Shown in pieces: positions 24,270-35,325 of a DNA stretch of 64,000 nt. Both the position numbers and the translations under genes were made by a program. The notes beneath the pieces were generated by a model. That model was not told where the DNA came from. It saw nothing but the letters and a program-made list of their open reading frames with translations, and did no database searches. Each line of letters begins with the position of its first letter. The first letter of the stretch is position 1. Source of the DNA: Gemmata palustris (lineage in GTDB: Bacteria; Planctomycetota; Planctomycetia; Gemmatales; Gemmataceae); the NCBI RefSeq assembly GCF_017939745.1, contig NZ_JAGKQQ010000002.1, forward strand, positions 310,001 through 374,000, in the 5' to 3' direction.

Positions 24270-25793
24270 TTAAAAGAGGGTGATCCCGTCGTCCGCCGGT
24301 GGGGCCTCGGCCCGCTGGTCGAGCTCGCGCCCGAACTTCGTCTCGCTCTCCACCACCTGGGTCTGCTCGCGCCCGGCGAGGTGCTTCGCCAGCGCCTGCC
24401 CGGTGTGCGGGCGGAACCGGACCAGGCGCCCGCGGTTGCCGCCGAGCGACTGCCCGACCACCGGGATGCCCTCGGCCTCCAGGTACTTGAGCACGAACTC
24501 GGCGTTCCGCGCGCCCACGTTCAGGTGCTCGGAGGCCACGTCGAGCACCTTCCCGCCCCCGAACACCTTCGCGCGGAGCCGGTTCCGGTCCCCGCCCTTC
24601 TTCATGATCGCGGTGACCAGCAGCTCCATCGCGTGCGCGCCGTACCGGGCGCTCGTGCCCTCGTCCGACGAGCCCGGGAGCGAGAAGTGGTTCATCCCGC
24701 CGACGCCCGTTTCGGGGTCGTAGAGGCACGCGGCCACGCACGAGCCGAGCAGCGTCTTGATGACGGCCGGGCCGCGCGTCGCCTGGACGTCGCCCAGGAT
24801 GATGTTGTGCTCTTCTTCCTTACCCGCCGGGGCCGCGGCGGCCGGGACCGCGGGGACCGGGGCCGGGGCCGCGGGGCGCGCGGCGGTCCGGGGCAGCGCG
24901 CCCCGCGGCGGGGGCGTGTCGGTCGAGCCGCGGATCTTGTACACGGTGGACCCGAGCGGCGCGAACGTGTCGGCCAGCCAGTGGATGTTCTCGGAGTGGC
25001 CCAGGAACAGGAACCCGTTGGGGTCGAGTTGGGCGGCGAACCGCGTCAGGAGCTTGTGCTGGGTGTCGCGGTCGAAGTAGATCACCACGTTGCGGCAGAA
25101 GATCACGTCGAACTGGGCGCGGATCGGCCACGGCTCCTTGATCAAGTTGATCTGGCGGAACGTGAGCAGCTCGCGCAGCTCGGGGCGGGCCGAGATCTTG
25201 CCGGCCTTCGCGCCGGTGCCGCGGAGGAAGTACTTCCGCAGGAACTCGGGCGGGATGTCCCCGGCCCGGTCCGCGTCGTACACGCCGCGCTCCGCGTGCG
25301 CGAGGACGGTGGTGTCGATGTCCGACGCGAGGATGCGCACGTCCCAGCCCTCGGAGGCCGGGCAGTGCTCGCGCAGGGTCATGGCCAGCGTGTACGGCTC
25401 CTCGCCGGTCGAGCTCGCCGCGCACCAGAGCCGCAGGCGCTTGCGCCCGGTCGCGCGGATCTGCGGGATCACCGTGTCGCGGAGGAAGTCGAAGTGGTGC
25501 GGCTCGCGGAAGAAGTCGGTCTTGTTGGTCGTCAGGCAGTTGATGAACTCCTGGCGCTCGGTGGGCGGGTCGCCCGCCTGGACGCGCCGCAGGTACTCGC
25601 CGTAGGAGCTCAGCCCGAGGTGCCGCAGGCGCTTCGCGAGCCGGGAGCACACCATGTCCCGCTTCCCGTCGCTCAGGGAGATCCCCGCTTCATCGTAGAG
25701 GTACTTGCGGAGCGCCGCGAACTCGTCGTCGCGGATCGCGGGGCCGTTCGCGGGGCCGTCGGAGTCGTGTCGTTGAGCCACGGGCGTACTCAC
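24270..25793 (-). CDS. CheR methyltransferase fused to CheD deamidase
   Basis: 507 residues. CheR occupies about 20-290: a helical N-domain, the TTNKTDFFREPHHF segment, SAM motif LWCAASSTGEEPYTLAM (122-138) and FCRNVVIYFD. A Pro/Ala linker (293-325) leads to CheD (about 328-475), with TLLGSCVAACLYDP (Cys352) and GGMNHFSLPG (His369), the expected catalytic residues. CheR methylates receptor glutamates; CheD deamidates receptor glutamines and, in some bacteria, interacts with CheC. The two are normally separate genes, so the fusion puts two receptor-modifying activities in one protein. Both active sites look intact. Confidence 0.93.
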   Translation of the reverse strand: MSTPVAQRHDSDGPANGPAIRDDEFAALRKYLYDEAGISLSDGKRDMVCSRLAKRLRHLGLSSYGEYLRRVQAGDPPTERQEFINCLTTNKTDFFREPHHFDFLRDTVIPQIRATGRKRLRLWCAASSTGEEPYTLAMTLREHCPASEGWDVRILASDIDTTVLAHAERGVYDADRAGDIPPEFLRKYFLRGTGAKAGKISARPELRELLTFRQINLIKEPWPIRAQFDVIFCRNVVIYFDRDTQHKLLTRFAAQLDPNGFLFLGHSENIHWLADTFAPLGSTVYKIRGSTDTPPPRGALPRTAARPAAPAPVPAVPAAAAPAGKEEEHNIILGDVQATRGPAVIKTLLGSCVAACLYDPETGVGGMNHFSLPGSSDEGTSARYGAHAMELLVTAIMKKGGDRNRLRAKVFGGGKVLDVASEHLNVGARNAEFVLKYLEAEGIPVVGQSLGGNRGRLVRFRPHTGQALAKHLAGREQTQVVESETKFGRELDQRAEAPPADDGITLF

Positions 25794-25880
25794 AATCGAA
25801 AGGGAAGATGAACCGTCGTTCGCGCCACAAGAGCCGACCGCGGGTTCCCCGATCGGGGCGCGCGGCCGGGAGAACTGCGA

Positions 25881-27836
25881 TCAAAAATCCGTAAACCCGT
25901 CGTCGCTAGAATCGACCGCCGCGCGCGCGCTCACCGGACGAGATTTGGGAGCCGAACCGCGGCTCCGGGTCGATTTCGGTACAGCGTGTTCGTCGCTGAG
26001 CTTGAACCGGGCCACCAGGTCGCGGAGCTGACCCGCCTGATCGGTGAGGGTCTGAGCGGTCGCCGACAGTTCCTCGGTCTGGGCCGCGTTGCGCTGCGTC
26101 ACCGTGTCCATCTGCGACACCGCTTTGTTCACCTGGTCGATGCCCGTCGACTGCTCCTTGCTCGCCGACGCGATCTCCGTGATGATGTCCGTCACGCGCT
26201 TCACGCTCGTCACGATCTCGCCCAGCGTCGAACCCGAGCGGTTCACCAGCTCCGTACCCGCGTCCACCTTCTTCACCGAGTCCTCGATCAGACCCTTGAT
26301 CTCCTTCGCCGCCGTCGCGCTACGCTGGGCCAGGTTACGAACCTCCGAAGCCACCACCGCGAAACCACGACCCTGTTCGCCCGCACGAGCCGCCTCCACC
26401 GCCGCGTTCAGGGCCAGCAGGTTCGTCTGGAACGCGATCTCATCAATCGTCGTAATAATGTCCGCGATCTTCTTCGAGGCGCCGTTGATCTCACTCATGG
26501 CTTCGACCGCGTTGCCCACCACCGACCCGCCCTTCTCCGCCACTTCCTTCGAGCTGCTCGCCAACTGACGCGCCTGCTGCGCGCTGTCCGAGTTCTGCTT
26601 CACCGTCGCCGTGATCTCTTCCAAACTGCTCGCCGTCTCCTCCAAACTGCTCGCCTGGTCCTGGGCGCCCATCGAGATCTCCTCGGTCGCGCTCGACAAC
26701 TGACCCGACGCATCCGCCAACTGCACCGACACCTCGCGCACGCCCTCGAGTGCGGTCCGCACCGAGAGGATCGCCTTGTTCAGTGAGCGGGCCATCTGGC
26801 CCACCGCGTCGGTGCCCAGGTCGGGTACTTGCTGGGTGAAGTCACCGGCGGCCAGCGCGTTGACGCCGACGAGCATCTGGTCCACCTTGCGGCGCAGTTC
26901 CTCCGCGGCCTGCTCGCGCCGGGCCGCTTCCTCGTGCTCTTTTTCGGTTTCGCGCCGGAGCTGCTCGGCTTTTTCGTGCTCGCGCGCCGCGGTCTCGCGG
27001 AACTCCTTCTCGGCCTGCTCGCGCTTGTGGACCTCGGCCGCACGCAGGGAGCCGATCGCGGTGTTCAGGGCCACCGCCATGCGCCCCACCTCGTCCCGCG
27101 TCGTCACCTCGGCCGTCGGGGTGAGGTCCCCGTGGGCCACCGTTTCCAGCACCCGAACCGTGTCGCCGAGCGGGCGCGTGACCGACGCGGACAGCAGGAA
27201 CCCGAGCCCGATGGCCGCGACCGTCACCACGCCCAGCACGGTCCACATTTCCGCCCGCAGCGCGACGTAGCGCTCGCGGGACGTCGTCCGCTCGCGCTCG
27301 GCCATCTTTTGTTGAACGTTCATCATCTGGGTCAGCGTGCTGTTCAGCTTCCCGGCGGAACTGGCCCACTCGCGCAAGCACGCTTCCTCGGCCGCTTTCG
27401 CGTCGCCCGCCTTCGCGTGGCGCACGATCGTATCGCTGTCGACCTTCCACGCCGCGAGCGCGGCAACGAGCTCCTGGTAGAGTTTCGCCTCTTCGTCTTC
27501 CATCGGTAGCGCCATGTACGCGGCCATGCCCTTGTCGATGTCGTGCCACCCCTCGTCGATCCGGCCGTACAGGTCCTGGCACCGCTTCGCGTCTTTGCGC
27601 AAAAGGGCCAGGACCAGCGTGCGCTCGGACCGCTGCGCCGCGACCGCTGCGGTCCGGATCGTGTCCAGGTTGATGACGGACGGGAGCAGGTTCCCGGAGG
27701 TGTTGTCGAGGGCCGCGTTCGTCTCGGCGTTGGCCGCCAGCCCGCGCAGCCCGACCATAAAACAGGCGATGGTAACGATCAGGAACCCCGCGATCAGTCG
27801 GGGGCCGATGTTCACTCGGGAAACGAACCGCAACAT
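25881..27836 (-). CDS. methyl-accepting chemotaxis protein, 4HB sensor
   Basis: 651 residues. A membrane helix at about 10-30, a periplasmic four-helix-bundle type domain to about residue 190, a second membrane helix, then HAMP. A long charged coiled coil (KEREQAE-type repeats) and the receptor signalling domain follow, with the tip [35 protein letters not shown]. Two further receptors in this island have almost the same tip sequence. The last residues (GFTDF) resemble the C-terminal pentapeptide tethers used by CheR/CheB and recur as GFTEF in the other two. The ATG at 27836 has a GAGGAT site. Confidence 0.93.
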   Translation of the reverse strand: MLRFVSRVNIGPRLIAGFLIVTIACFMVGLRGLAANAETNAALDNTSGNLLPSVINLDTIRTAAVAAQRSERTLVLALLRKDAKRCQDLYGRIDEGWHDIDKGMAAYMALPMEDEEAKLYQELVAALAAWKVDSDTIVRHAKAGDAKAAEEACLREWASSAGKLNSTLTQMMNVQQKMAERERTTSRERYVALRAEMWTVLGVVTVAAIGLGFLLSASVTRPLGDTVRVLETVAHGDLTPTAEVTTRDEVGRMAVALNTAIGSLRAAEVHKREQAEKEFRETAAREHEKAEQLRRETEKEHEEAARREQAAEELRRKVDQMLVGVNALAAGDFTQQVPDLGTDAVGQMARSLNKAILSVRTALEGVREVSVQLADASGQLSSATEEISMGAQDQASSLEETASSLEEITATVKQNSDSAQQARQLASSSKEVAEKGGSVVGNAVEAMSEINGASKKIADIITTIDEIAFQTNLLALNAAVEAARAGEQGRGFAVVASEVRNLAQRSATAAKEIKGLIEDSVKKVDAGTELVNRSGSTLGEIVTSVKRVTDIITEIASASKEQSTGIDQVNKAVSQMDTVTQRNAAQTEELSATAQTLTDQAGQLRDLVARFKLSDEHAVPKSTRSRGSAPKSRPVSARAAVDSSDDGFTDF

Positions 27837-28214
27837 CAGATCCTCGCTCGGCCGGGCTCAATCGAGCTGGGAATTCCAGCCAATCAAGATATTTATCGCA
27901 CGAGTTTCGCAATAATTGCTCAACGGTCACCGAAACTTTGGAGAACGTGCCGTTTCTGGGTAACCCTGCACCCCTGCGCAAAAAAGTCTAGAGCGGGAGA
28001 CGCGGCGTGCCGATTTTAATCCTCGTTCCGGTTTTTATCTTCGCGCGGAAGAATCCGAATTATGCTCGGTTCTCAGTTTTCGTTTAAAGCTGCGGACGAT
28101 CGAGGTTCGGGCTCCTAAAAGTCGGTCCACGAATTCGATCCGGGGAACGATCGGAAGAAAACGACCATGTACATGTGATTTGAGATGTTCAGCACTCGCA
28201 AAGGTGTTTCCAAT
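27837..28214. other. divergent promoter region between a receptor and the porin
   Basis: 378 bases with no coding frame. It is A/T-richer than its surroundings (about 28000-28110) and must contain promoters for the divergent receptor and porin genes. I could not place -10/-35 boxes reliably. Confidence 0.45.
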
Positions 28215-29978
28215 ATGCCCACGCTTCCATTTTTTGACGCGCTCGCCCCCCGCTCTCCATCGCGACGGATCGGGGCAATTATTCTCGGGTGTGCCCTTTT
28301 AACATTCGCGCGCGCCAATGCGGAGCAACCCATCGGGGGGCCGTTGCCCCCGGAGCAGCAACGCATCGGACCGCCGTTACCCGGGGAACTGCCAGCCGAT
28401 CCGAGTGCCGGGGGGCTGGACCCGATGGGCGCGCCGCCCGCCGGTGCCGCCCCCGGCACGCCAAAAGCAGACGCCCCCGGGGGCTCGGCGAACCCGGCGA
28501 GCAAAGCGTCAGAAGAGAAGAAAGTGGACTGGAAAAAGGTTCCGGTCGTCGCCAAGCGCCCGCCGACCGGGTGGTGGTCGGTGCCGCAGTCCGGCCCGGG
28601 GTACTATTCGCTGTGCGACGCCGTGCAGGGGAACTACCGGGACGCGCCGCCGAAGTTCCCGCGCGGTCAGTTCAGCCTGAACTCGACCCCGTACTTCGAC
28701 TACGACTATCGGTACCTGGAGGACCCCAAGAACACCCAGCACGAATGGTCCGACTGCTACAAGCGCCTACACTTCGGCCCGGAGGGCAACTGGCTGTTCT
28801 CCACCGGCGGTGAGGTGCGCGACCGGTACATGAACGAGCTCAGCAGCCGGGGCAGCGGGACGAACAATTTCTACAACAACTTCCGGGTCCGGGCCTACGG
28901 CGACCTGTGGTACAAGGACCAGTTCCGGGTGTTCGTGGATTTCATGGACACCGAGATCTTCGGTAACAGCCTGCCCCCGAACCCGAACGACGCCAGCGGG
29001 CCGGAACTCCAGAACGCGTTCGTCGAGGCGAAAGTCGGTGACCCGTTCGGGGGTCCTCTGTCGGTTCGGGTCGGCCGCCAGGAACTGCTCTACGGCTCGC
29101 AGCGGCTCATCTCCCCGCCCGACTGGGCGAACACGCGGCGCACGTTCCAGGGGGCGAAGGCGTTCTGGTCGACCGAGCAGTGGAGCGTCGATGCGTTCTG
29201 GGTCCAGCCGGTGGTTCAAAATCTGGACAAGTTCGACTCGGTGGACAACAACCGGAACCTCTTCGGGCTGTGGACCACGTACCGCCCGAAAGCCGGGACG
29301 TTCTTCGACCTGTACTACCTCGGACTGGCGCAGGGGAACACCACGACCAATAACGGGGATATCCACACGTTCGGGAGCCGGTACACCGGGGACGTGGACA
29401 AGCACTTCCTCTACGACTTTGAAGGGGCGGTGCAGTTCGGCGAGCGCGGGACGCGGCACAACTTGGCGAAAATGATGGTGGCCGGCCTGGGCTGGCGGTT
29501 CACCGAGGTGCCGTGGACCCCGCACGTGTGGGTGTACTACGATTACGCCTCCGGTGACAAGGATCCGACCGGGCGGGCGGGGAGCAACCGCACCTTCAAT
29601 CAGTTGTTCCCCCAGGGGCACAACTACTTTGGTTATCTTGACTTGGTGGCTCGGCAGAACATTCACGACCTGAACCTCCAGGTCAGCGTCACCCCGCAAC
29701 CGTGGATGAACCTGTCGATGCAGTACCACTCCTTCAACCTGGATTCGACCCGCGACGCCCTCTACAACGCGCGCGGGCAAGCGATCCGACAGGACCGGAC
29801 CGGGCGGTCGGGGAACGCCGTGGGCGAGGAACTCGACCTACTCGCTCTCTTCCATTTGACGGCGCACCAGGACTTCATGATCGGGTACTCGAAGTTCTTC
29901 GGCGGCACGTTCTGGAAGCGGACCGGGAACCCGAACAACGTCGAGCTCTTTTACGCTCAGTACAGCCTGAAGTGGTAA
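28215..29978 (+). CDS. alginate-export-type outer-membrane porin
   Basis: 587 residues. A signal peptide (IGAIILGCALLTFARANA) is followed by a 90-residue Pro/Gly/Ala-rich spacer and then a beta-barrel. The barrel shows alternating aromatic strands and the family-type segment VRVGRQELLYGSQRLISPPD, ending in the terminal aromatic YAQYSLKW expected for outer-membrane insertion. Alginate-export family porins pass anionic polysaccharides or small organic acids; the substrate is unknown. The start at 28215 has an AAAGGTG site. It is the only plus-strand gene inside the chemotaxis island. Confidence 0.83.
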   Translation: MPTLPFFDALAPRSPSRRIGAIILGCALLTFARANAEQPIGGPLPPEQQRIGPPLPGELPADPSAGGLDPMGAPPAGAAPGTPKADAPGGSANPASKASEEKKVDWKKVPVVAKRPPTGWWSVPQSGPGYYSLCDAVQGNYRDAPPKFPRGQFSLNSTPYFDYDYRYLEDPKNTQHEWSDCYKRLHFGPEGNWLFSTGGEVRDRYMNELSSRGSGTNNFYNNFRVRAYGDLWYKDQFRVFVDFMDTEIFGNSLPPNPNDASGPELQNAFVEAKVGDPFGGPLSVRVGRQELLYGSQRLISPPDWANTRRTFQGAKAFWSTEQWSVDAFWVQPVVQNLDKFDSVDNNRNLFGLWTTYRPKAGTFFDLYYLGLAQGNTTTNNGDIHTFGSRYTGDVDKHFLYDFEGAVQFGERGTRHNLAKMMVAGLGWRFTEVPWTPHVWVYYDYASGDKDPTGRAGSNRTFNQLFPQGHNYFGYLDLVARQNIHDLNLQVSVTPQPWMNLSMQYHSFNLDSTRDALYNARGQAIRQDRTGRSGNAVGEELDLLALFHLTAHQDFMIGYSKFFGGTFWKRTGNPNNVELFYAQYSLKW

Positions 29979-30007
29979 GCGCGGCGCAACACAGGATGTA
30001 AACACGG

Positions 30008-30039
30008 CGAGCGGCGGGGGTTTCTTACCCCGCCGCTCG
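30008..30039. terminator. bidirectional terminator between the porin and receptor 2
   Basis: A perfect 12-bp stem, CGAGCGGCGGGG with CCCCGCCGCTCG, around an 8-base T-rich loop between two convergent genes. Confidence 0.75.
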
Positions 30040-30066
30040 AATCGTTGATACGCTCGCAATTGCCGA

Positions 30067-32451
30067 TTAGAACTCGGTGAACCCGTCGTTGCCACCGAGC
30101 CGGTCGAGCTCGTGCTTGTGCCCGTTGCCGTTGGTGTGGCCGTTCTTCATCGCGCGCGTGACCGCGGGTCGGGGCTTGGCAGGCGCCCCCTTGCTCCGGG
30201 CCGACTTGGGCGCGAGCTTGTGGGGCGCGGGAGTTCCCTCACCTTGTGTGAGTTTGAATCGGGCCACCAGGTCGCGCAACTGATCCGCTTGGCTCGTCAG
30301 CGTCTGGGCCGTCGCCGACATCTCCTCGGTCTGGGCCGCGTTGCGCTGCGTCACCGTGTCCATCTGCGACACCGCCTTGTTCACCTGATCGATACCCGTC
30401 GACTGCTCCTTGCTCGCCGCCGCGATCTCCGTGATGATGTCCGTCACGCGCTTCACGCTCGTCACGATCTCACCCAGCGTCGAACCCGAGCGGTTCACCA
30501 GCTCCGTGCCCGCGTCCACCTTCTTCACCGAGTCCTCGATTAACCCCTTGATCTCCTTCGCCGCCGTCGCGCTACGCTGTGCCAAATTGCGGACCTCCGA
30601 AGCCACCACCGCGAAACCCCGACCCTGCTCGCCCGCACGAGCCGCCTCCACCGCCGCGTTCAGCGCCAGCAGGTTCGTCTGGAACGCGATCTCATCAATC
30701 GTCGTAATAATGTCCGCGATCTTCTTCGACGACTGATTGATCTCGCTCATCGCGCCCACCGCGCTGCCCACCACCTGACCGCCCTTCTCCGCCACTTCCT
30801 TCGAGCTGCTCGCCAACTGGCGCGCCTGCTGCGCGCTGTCCGAGTTCTGCTTCACCGTACTCGTGATCTGCTGCAAGGTACTGGCCGTCTCTTCGAGGCT
30901 CGAGGCCTGCTCCTGAGCGCCCGTCGAGATCTCGTCGCTCGCCGCCGACAGTTGGTTCGACGCATCCGCCAACTGCTCCGACACCTCCCGCACGCCCTCG
31001 AGCGCGGTCCGAACCGAGACGATCGCCTTGTTCAGCGAACCCGCCATCTGACCGACCACGTCCGTCCCGAGGTCCGGTACTTGTTGCGTGAAATCCCCGG
31101 CCGCCATCGCGCCCACCGAGGTGGTGATGGTGGTGATCTTCTGGTGCAGTTCGGCCGCTTGCGCCGCGTCGTGCTCGGCACTATCGTTGAGTTTCTTCTC
31201 GAGAGCCAGGCGCTCGGTGATGACGGCCCAGGTGACCATCGCCCCGATGTAGGTCCGGTTCTGGTCGAACACCGGGCTAAGGTTCAGTTCCAGGGTTTCC
31301 GCTCCGAGGAGGATGTTCGCCTTGTGGGGCAGGTTCTTCGGGTCACCTACCAAGCGCCGCGGGTGCTCCGGGCGCTTGTGAAAGATGTCGATGGACTGGC
31401 CGATGAGCTGGTCCGCCTTGATGGGCAACAGGTGCTCCACGGTCTTGAGGGTTTTCAGTGTCGATCCGTTGGCGTACCGGATCTTGAACTCCCGGTCCGC
31501 GAACATCACGTTGATCGGGGCCGAGTCGAGCATGGCTTGTACCCGGGCCATGTCCGTGACGTTGGTCTGCATGTTGCCGATCGCCGTGTTCAGCGCCGCC
31601 GCGAGCCGCCCGACTTCGTCGCCGCTCGTGATTTCGACGCGCTTCGACAGGTCCCCGGCGCGGACCGCGTCCAGGACGAGTGCGGTGCGTGCCAACCCCT
31701 GGCGGACGCCCCACAGACAGAACACAATCACCCCCAAAATTACCAGACTGCCACCGATAACGACGCCGCTAATCTGCTTGGAGAGCTGGGCCGAATGAGC
31801 CAGTTGCTTCCCGATCGGAACGTCCGTTTCCAGGACGCCCCGCACCTCACCGAGTTGCCAGTCCTTTTTGGGGCTCTCCGGGTGCTGATTGTGGCAGGTC
31901 ACACACGCCTGGCTGGTCATGCGATCGGGGATCGCGACCCGGACCGTTTCTTCGCCGTTCACCTGCTCGACCCGGGTGAACGTCTCGGCTTGCGGGTTCG
32001 CGTTGAAGTGCGCCAGGGCGTCCTTACCGAACGGATCGAGGACGCGACCGTTCCGGTTGGGGAACGGGTGCGCGCTGTACAGGCGCAGCTTTAAACCGCT
32101 CTCTCGCTGGGAAAGTTCCGCTCCCATATCGTGGATGAAAGTGGCGGGAAGCGGAATCGTATCGGCCTTATCCTTGTGGTCGTAGGACACGCGGAGCTTG
32201 GACCCGGCGCTGACCTTCTGGACCACGTTATTCGTGTAGTAAGACCGGAGCGCTTTGAACTGCTCGATGTTGTTCCGCGCGTTCGCGATACTGTTCGTGA
32301 TAGTTTCGTCCCGGGTGCCCTGCCACGTCTGGTAGACGACCACGGCCGTAGTCGCACACACGACGAGCACCACGGGGGCGAGCACTTTCGTCGCTCTTCC
32401 CAGGTTGCGGACCCGTGGCAAAGCACTTTGATTAGGCATTCTATCTCGCAT
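30067..32451 (-). CDS. methyl-accepting chemotaxis protein with c-type heme sensor and PAS
   Basis: 794 residues. After one membrane helix the periplasmic domain (about 45-215) has the DUF3365 pattern and carries a heme motif CVTCH at 183-187, suggesting a redox or gas sensor. Then come a second helix, HAMP, a PAS-like segment ([25 protein letters not shown]), and a signalling domain with the same tip as its neighbours. It ends in GFTEF. The start may be the ATG at 32451 or the one four codons inside; neither has a strong ribosome site. Cytochrome maturation would be needed for the sensor to work. Confidence 0.9.
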   Translation of the reverse strand: MRDRMPNQSALPRVRNLGRATKVLAPVVLVVCATTAVVVYQTWQGTRDETITNSIANARNNIEQFKALRSYYTNNVVQKVSAGSKLRVSYDHKDKADTIPLPATFIHDMGAELSQRESGLKLRLYSAHPFPNRNGRVLDPFGKDALAHFNANPQAETFTRVEQVNGEETVRVAIPDRMTSQACVTCHNQHPESPKKDWQLGEVRGVLETDVPIGKQLAHSAQLSKQISGVVIGGSLVILGVIVFCLWGVRQGLARTALVLDAVRAGDLSKRVEITSGDEVGRLAAALNTAIGNMQTNVTDMARVQAMLDSAPINVMFADREFKIRYANGSTLKTLKTVEHLLPIKADQLIGQSIDIFHKRPEHPRRLVGDPKNLPHKANILLGAETLELNLSPVFDQNRTYIGAMVTWAVITERLALEKKLNDSAEHDAAQAAELHQKITTITTSVGAMAAGDFTQQVPDLGTDVVGQMAGSLNKAIVSVRTALEGVREVSEQLADASNQLSAASDEISTGAQEQASSLEETASTLQQITSTVKQNSDSAQQARQLASSSKEVAEKGGQVVGSAVGAMSEINQSSKKIADIITTIDEIAFQTNLLALNAAVEAARAGEQGRGFAVVASEVRNLAQRSATAAKEIKGLIEDSVKKVDAGTELVNRSGSTLGEIVTSVKRVTDIITEIAAASKEQSTGIDQVNKAVSQMDTVTQRNAAQTEEMSATAQTLTSQADQLRDLVARFKLTQGEGTPAPHKLAPKSARSKGAPAKPRPAVTRAMKNGHTNGNGHKHELDRLGGNDGFTEF

Positions 32452-32520
32452 CGCTTGCTATGTTTGTGCAGCGAACCGCGTTATGCGCCCTGTCGCACCG
32501 GCGGCTCGCGTTGGTAGCAT

Positions 32521-34791
32521 TTAGAACTCGGTGAACCCGCCGGCCCCATCCCCACCACCGAGCCGGTCGAGCTCGTGGGTGTGCCCGTTCTTTAGTGCGC
32601 GGGCGACCGCGGGCCGGGGCTTGGGCGCCGGGGACTTGGGCGCCGGGGCGCGGTCCCGGGCCGACTTCGGAACGGCGTGCCCTTCGCCCTGTGTGAGCTT
32701 GAACCGGGCCACGAGGTCGCGCAACTGGGCCGCCTGGTCCGTCAGCGTCTGGGCCGTCGCCGACATTTCTTCGGTCTGGGACGCATTGCGCTGCGTCACC
32801 GTGTCCATCTGCGACACCGCCTTGTTCACCTGATCGATGCCCGTCGACTGCTCCTTGCTCGCCGCCGCGATCTCCGTGATGATGTCCGTCACCCGCTTCA
32901 CGCTCGTCACGATCTCACCCAGCGTCGAACCCGAGCGGTTCACCAGCTCCGTGCCCGCGTCCACCTTCTTCACCGAGTCTTGGATGAGGGACTTGATCTC
33001 CTTCGCGGCGCTTGCACTCCGCTGGGCCAAATTGCGGACCTCCGAAGCCACCACCGCGAAACCCCGACCCTGCTCGCCCGCACGAGCCGCCTCCACCGCC
33101 GCGTTCAGCGCCAGCAGGTTCGTCTGGAACGCGATCTCATCAATCGTCGTAATAATGTCCGCGATCTTCTTCGACGACTGGTTGATCTCGCCCATTGCGT
33201 CGACCGCGTTGCCGACTACCTCACCGCCCTTCTCCGCCACTTCCTTCGAGCTGCTCGCCAACTGGCGCGCCTGCTGCGCGCTGTCCGAGTTCTGCTTCAC
33301 CGTCGCCGTGATCTCTTCCAAGGTACTGGCCGTCTCTTCGAGGCTCGAGGCCTGCTCCTGAGCGCCCGTCGAGATCTCGTCGCTCGCCGCCGACAGTTGA
33401 CCCGAGGCGTCCGCCAGTTGCTCCGACACCTCCCGCACGCCCTCGAGCGCGGTCCGAACCGAGACGATCGCCTTGTTCAGCGAACCCGCCATCTGACCGA
33501 CATTGTCGGTGCCCAGGTCGGGTACTTGTTGCGTGAAGTCCCCCGCCGCCAGTGCGCCCACCGAGGCGGTGATGGCCGCGATCTTGTGCTGCAGTTCGGC
33601 CGCCTGAGCCGCGTCGCGTTCGGCGCCGTCCTTGACCTTCTTCTCGAGGGCGAGGCGCTCGGTGACGATCGACCAGGTGACCATCGCCCCGATGTAGGTC
33701 CGGTTCTGATCGAGCACCGGGTTGATGTTCAGTTCCAGCGTTTCCGGCCCGAGGGGGATGTTGGCCGAGTGGGGCAGGTTCTTCGGGTCGCCCAGGAGGC
33801 GCCGTTGGTGCTCCGGGCGCTTGTGGAAGATGTCGATGGACTGGCCGATGAGCTGGTCCGCCTTAATGGGGATCAGGTGCTCCACGGCTTTAAGTGTCTT
33901 GAGCGTCGCGTTGTTGGCGTAGCGGATCTTGAACTCCCGGTCCGCGAACATCACGTTGATCGGGGCCGAGTCGAGCATCGATTGGGTTCGGGCCATGGCC
34001 GTGACGTTGGTCTGCATGTTGCCGATTGCCGTGTTCAGCGCCGCCGCGAGGCGCCCGATTTCGTCCCGGGTATCGATCTCCGCCCGCTGAGCCAGGTCGC
34101 CTTTCGCCACCCCTTCCAGAACGGCCACGCAGCGGGTCAATGGGCTGGTAATGAGTTGGGCGATCACGTACCCCAAAACCAGCCCGCCCGCGATGCCCCC
34201 GATGACCATGCCGATCGTCGTGCTCCGCGCCGCGCGGTACGTTTCCGTCGCGCTCTCGAACGATTGCTGACTGACCTTGAATTTTGCGTCCCTCAGAGCC
34301 GCCATGCCCGCGACGAGTTGACCGGCCCCCGCGACCGAACTTTGGAGCACCTCGAGGGCCTCTTTGTCGCGCCCGGCCTCGGCCAGGGTGTTGGCCCGGC
34401 CCAGGCGCTCGATCCACGGCGCGAGAAGGGGCTTGACCTCCGCCAGCTTCTGCTTCGCCTCGGGGGTGACGAGCGTTTTTTCCACGTTGTCCATGTTGGC
34501 CTGGACGTCTTTGAGGTACTGGCGCGTTTGGTCCGCGTTCTTCCTGCGCTCGTCCGGGGTCGGTGACAGGATCGTCATCCGCACGCCCCGCCCCGAGAGC
34601 GCGACCGAGGTGCAGGTCTCGTCGACCGCGTGCATCCCCTTGAGGTGCTTCTCGTAGAGCGTTTCCGTGTTGTCCTGGAGCGTTCCCATGCTGGAGAGCG
34701 CCATGTACCCCATACCGGCCATCAGGGCCGAGAGGACCGAGAAGCCAAACAGCAACTTGGTCATCGTTTGGCGGTTGCGTAACCAGTTCAT
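32521..34791 (-). CDS. methyl-accepting chemotaxis protein, 4HB sensor plus PAS
   Basis: 756 residues from the ATG at 34791 (a TTG 5 codons upstream is the alternative). A membrane helix, a four-helix-bundle periplasmic domain, a second helix, HAMP and a PAS domain nearly identical to that of the preceding receptor ([16 protein letters not shown]) precede the conserved signalling tip and a GFTEF tail. The sensor half differs from receptor 2 while the PAS and tip match closely, so the two look like mosaic duplicates. It sits just downstream of cheW in the transcript. Confidence 0.92.
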   Translation of the reverse strand: MNWLRNRQTMTKLLFGFSVLSALMAGMGYMALSSMGTLQDNTETLYEKHLKGMHAVDETCTSVALSGRGVRMTILSPTPDERRKNADQTRQYLKDVQANMDNVEKTLVTPEAKQKLAEVKPLLAPWIERLGRANTLAEAGRDKEALEVLQSSVAGAGQLVAGMAALRDAKFKVSQQSFESATETYRAARSTTIGMVIGGIAGGLVLGYVIAQLITSPLTRCVAVLEGVAKGDLAQRAEIDTRDEIGRLAAALNTAIGNMQTNVTAMARTQSMLDSAPINVMFADREFKIRYANNATLKTLKAVEHLIPIKADQLIGQSIDIFHKRPEHQRRLLGDPKNLPHSANIPLGPETLELNINPVLDQNRTYIGAMVTWSIVTERLALEKKVKDGAERDAAQAAELQHKIAAITASVGALAAGDFTQQVPDLGTDNVGQMAGSLNKAIVSVRTALEGVREVSEQLADASGQLSAASDEISTGAQEQASSLEETASTLEEITATVKQNSDSAQQARQLASSSKEVAEKGGEVVGNAVDAMGEINQSSKKIADIITTIDEIAFQTNLLALNAAVEAARAGEQGRGFAVVASEVRNLAQRSASAAKEIKSLIQDSVKKVDAGTELVNRSGSTLGEIVTSVKRVTDIITEIAAASKEQSTGIDQVNKAVSQMDTVTQRNASQTEEMSATAQTLTDQAAQLRDLVARFKLTQGEGHAVPKSARDRAPAPKSPAPKPRPAVARALKNGHTHELDRLGGGDGAGGFTEF

Positions 34792-34836
34792 GGGCGCGTC
34801 TCTCAATGCTGGTGAAGCGGGAGAATTCGGTTGGGG

Positions 34837-35325
34837 TTATGCGGTGAGGGCCGGGCCGGGGGTGTTCCCGACCAGCCGATCGACGTTGAGGAGGGACACG
34901 AGGCGCTCGCCGGTGCGGGCGATGCCGGTGAGGAACGAGGTGTCCACGCCCGCGCCGAGGTCGGGTGTCGGGACCATTTCTTTGGCCTCGACGTTGAGCA
35001 CGTCGGACACCGCGTCCACGACGAGCCCGACGATCTTGGCGCCCACGGTGACCACGATAATGACGGTGAACGGCGTGTACTCGGCCTCGCGGAGCCCGAA
35101 CCGGGTGCGCAGGTCGATGATCGGGACCACGGTCCCGCGCAGGTTCATGACGCCCTTGATCTCGCGCGGCGTGTTGGGCAACGGGGTGATCTTCGAGTAC
35201 CCCTTGATCTCCTGGACCCGCAGGATCTCCAGCCCGTACTCTTCGTCCTGCAGCAGGAAGGTCAGGAACTGGCTCCCGTCGGGGGAGCCGGTCAGGTCGC
35301 TCTTGTCGGGTGCGTTCATGCTCAT
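34837..35325 (-). CDS. cheW: CheW coupling protein
   Basis: 162 residues of the CheW SH3-like fold: FLTFLLQDEEYGLEIL, then VQEIKGY, MNLRGTVVPIIDLR and the KIVGLVVDAVSDVL strand. It links receptors to CheA. The ATG overlaps the cheA stop as ATGA (35322-35325), so translation is coupled to cheA. A second Met two codons later is also possible. Confidence 0.94.
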   Translation of the reverse strand: MSMNAPDKSDLTGSPDGSQFLTFLLQDEEYGLEILRVQEIKGYSKITPLPNTPREIKGVMNLRGTVVPIIDLRTRFGLREAEYTPFTVIIVVTVGAKIVGLVVDAVSDVLNVEAKEMVPTPDLGAGVDTSFLTGIARTGERLVSLLNVDRLVGNTPGPALTA

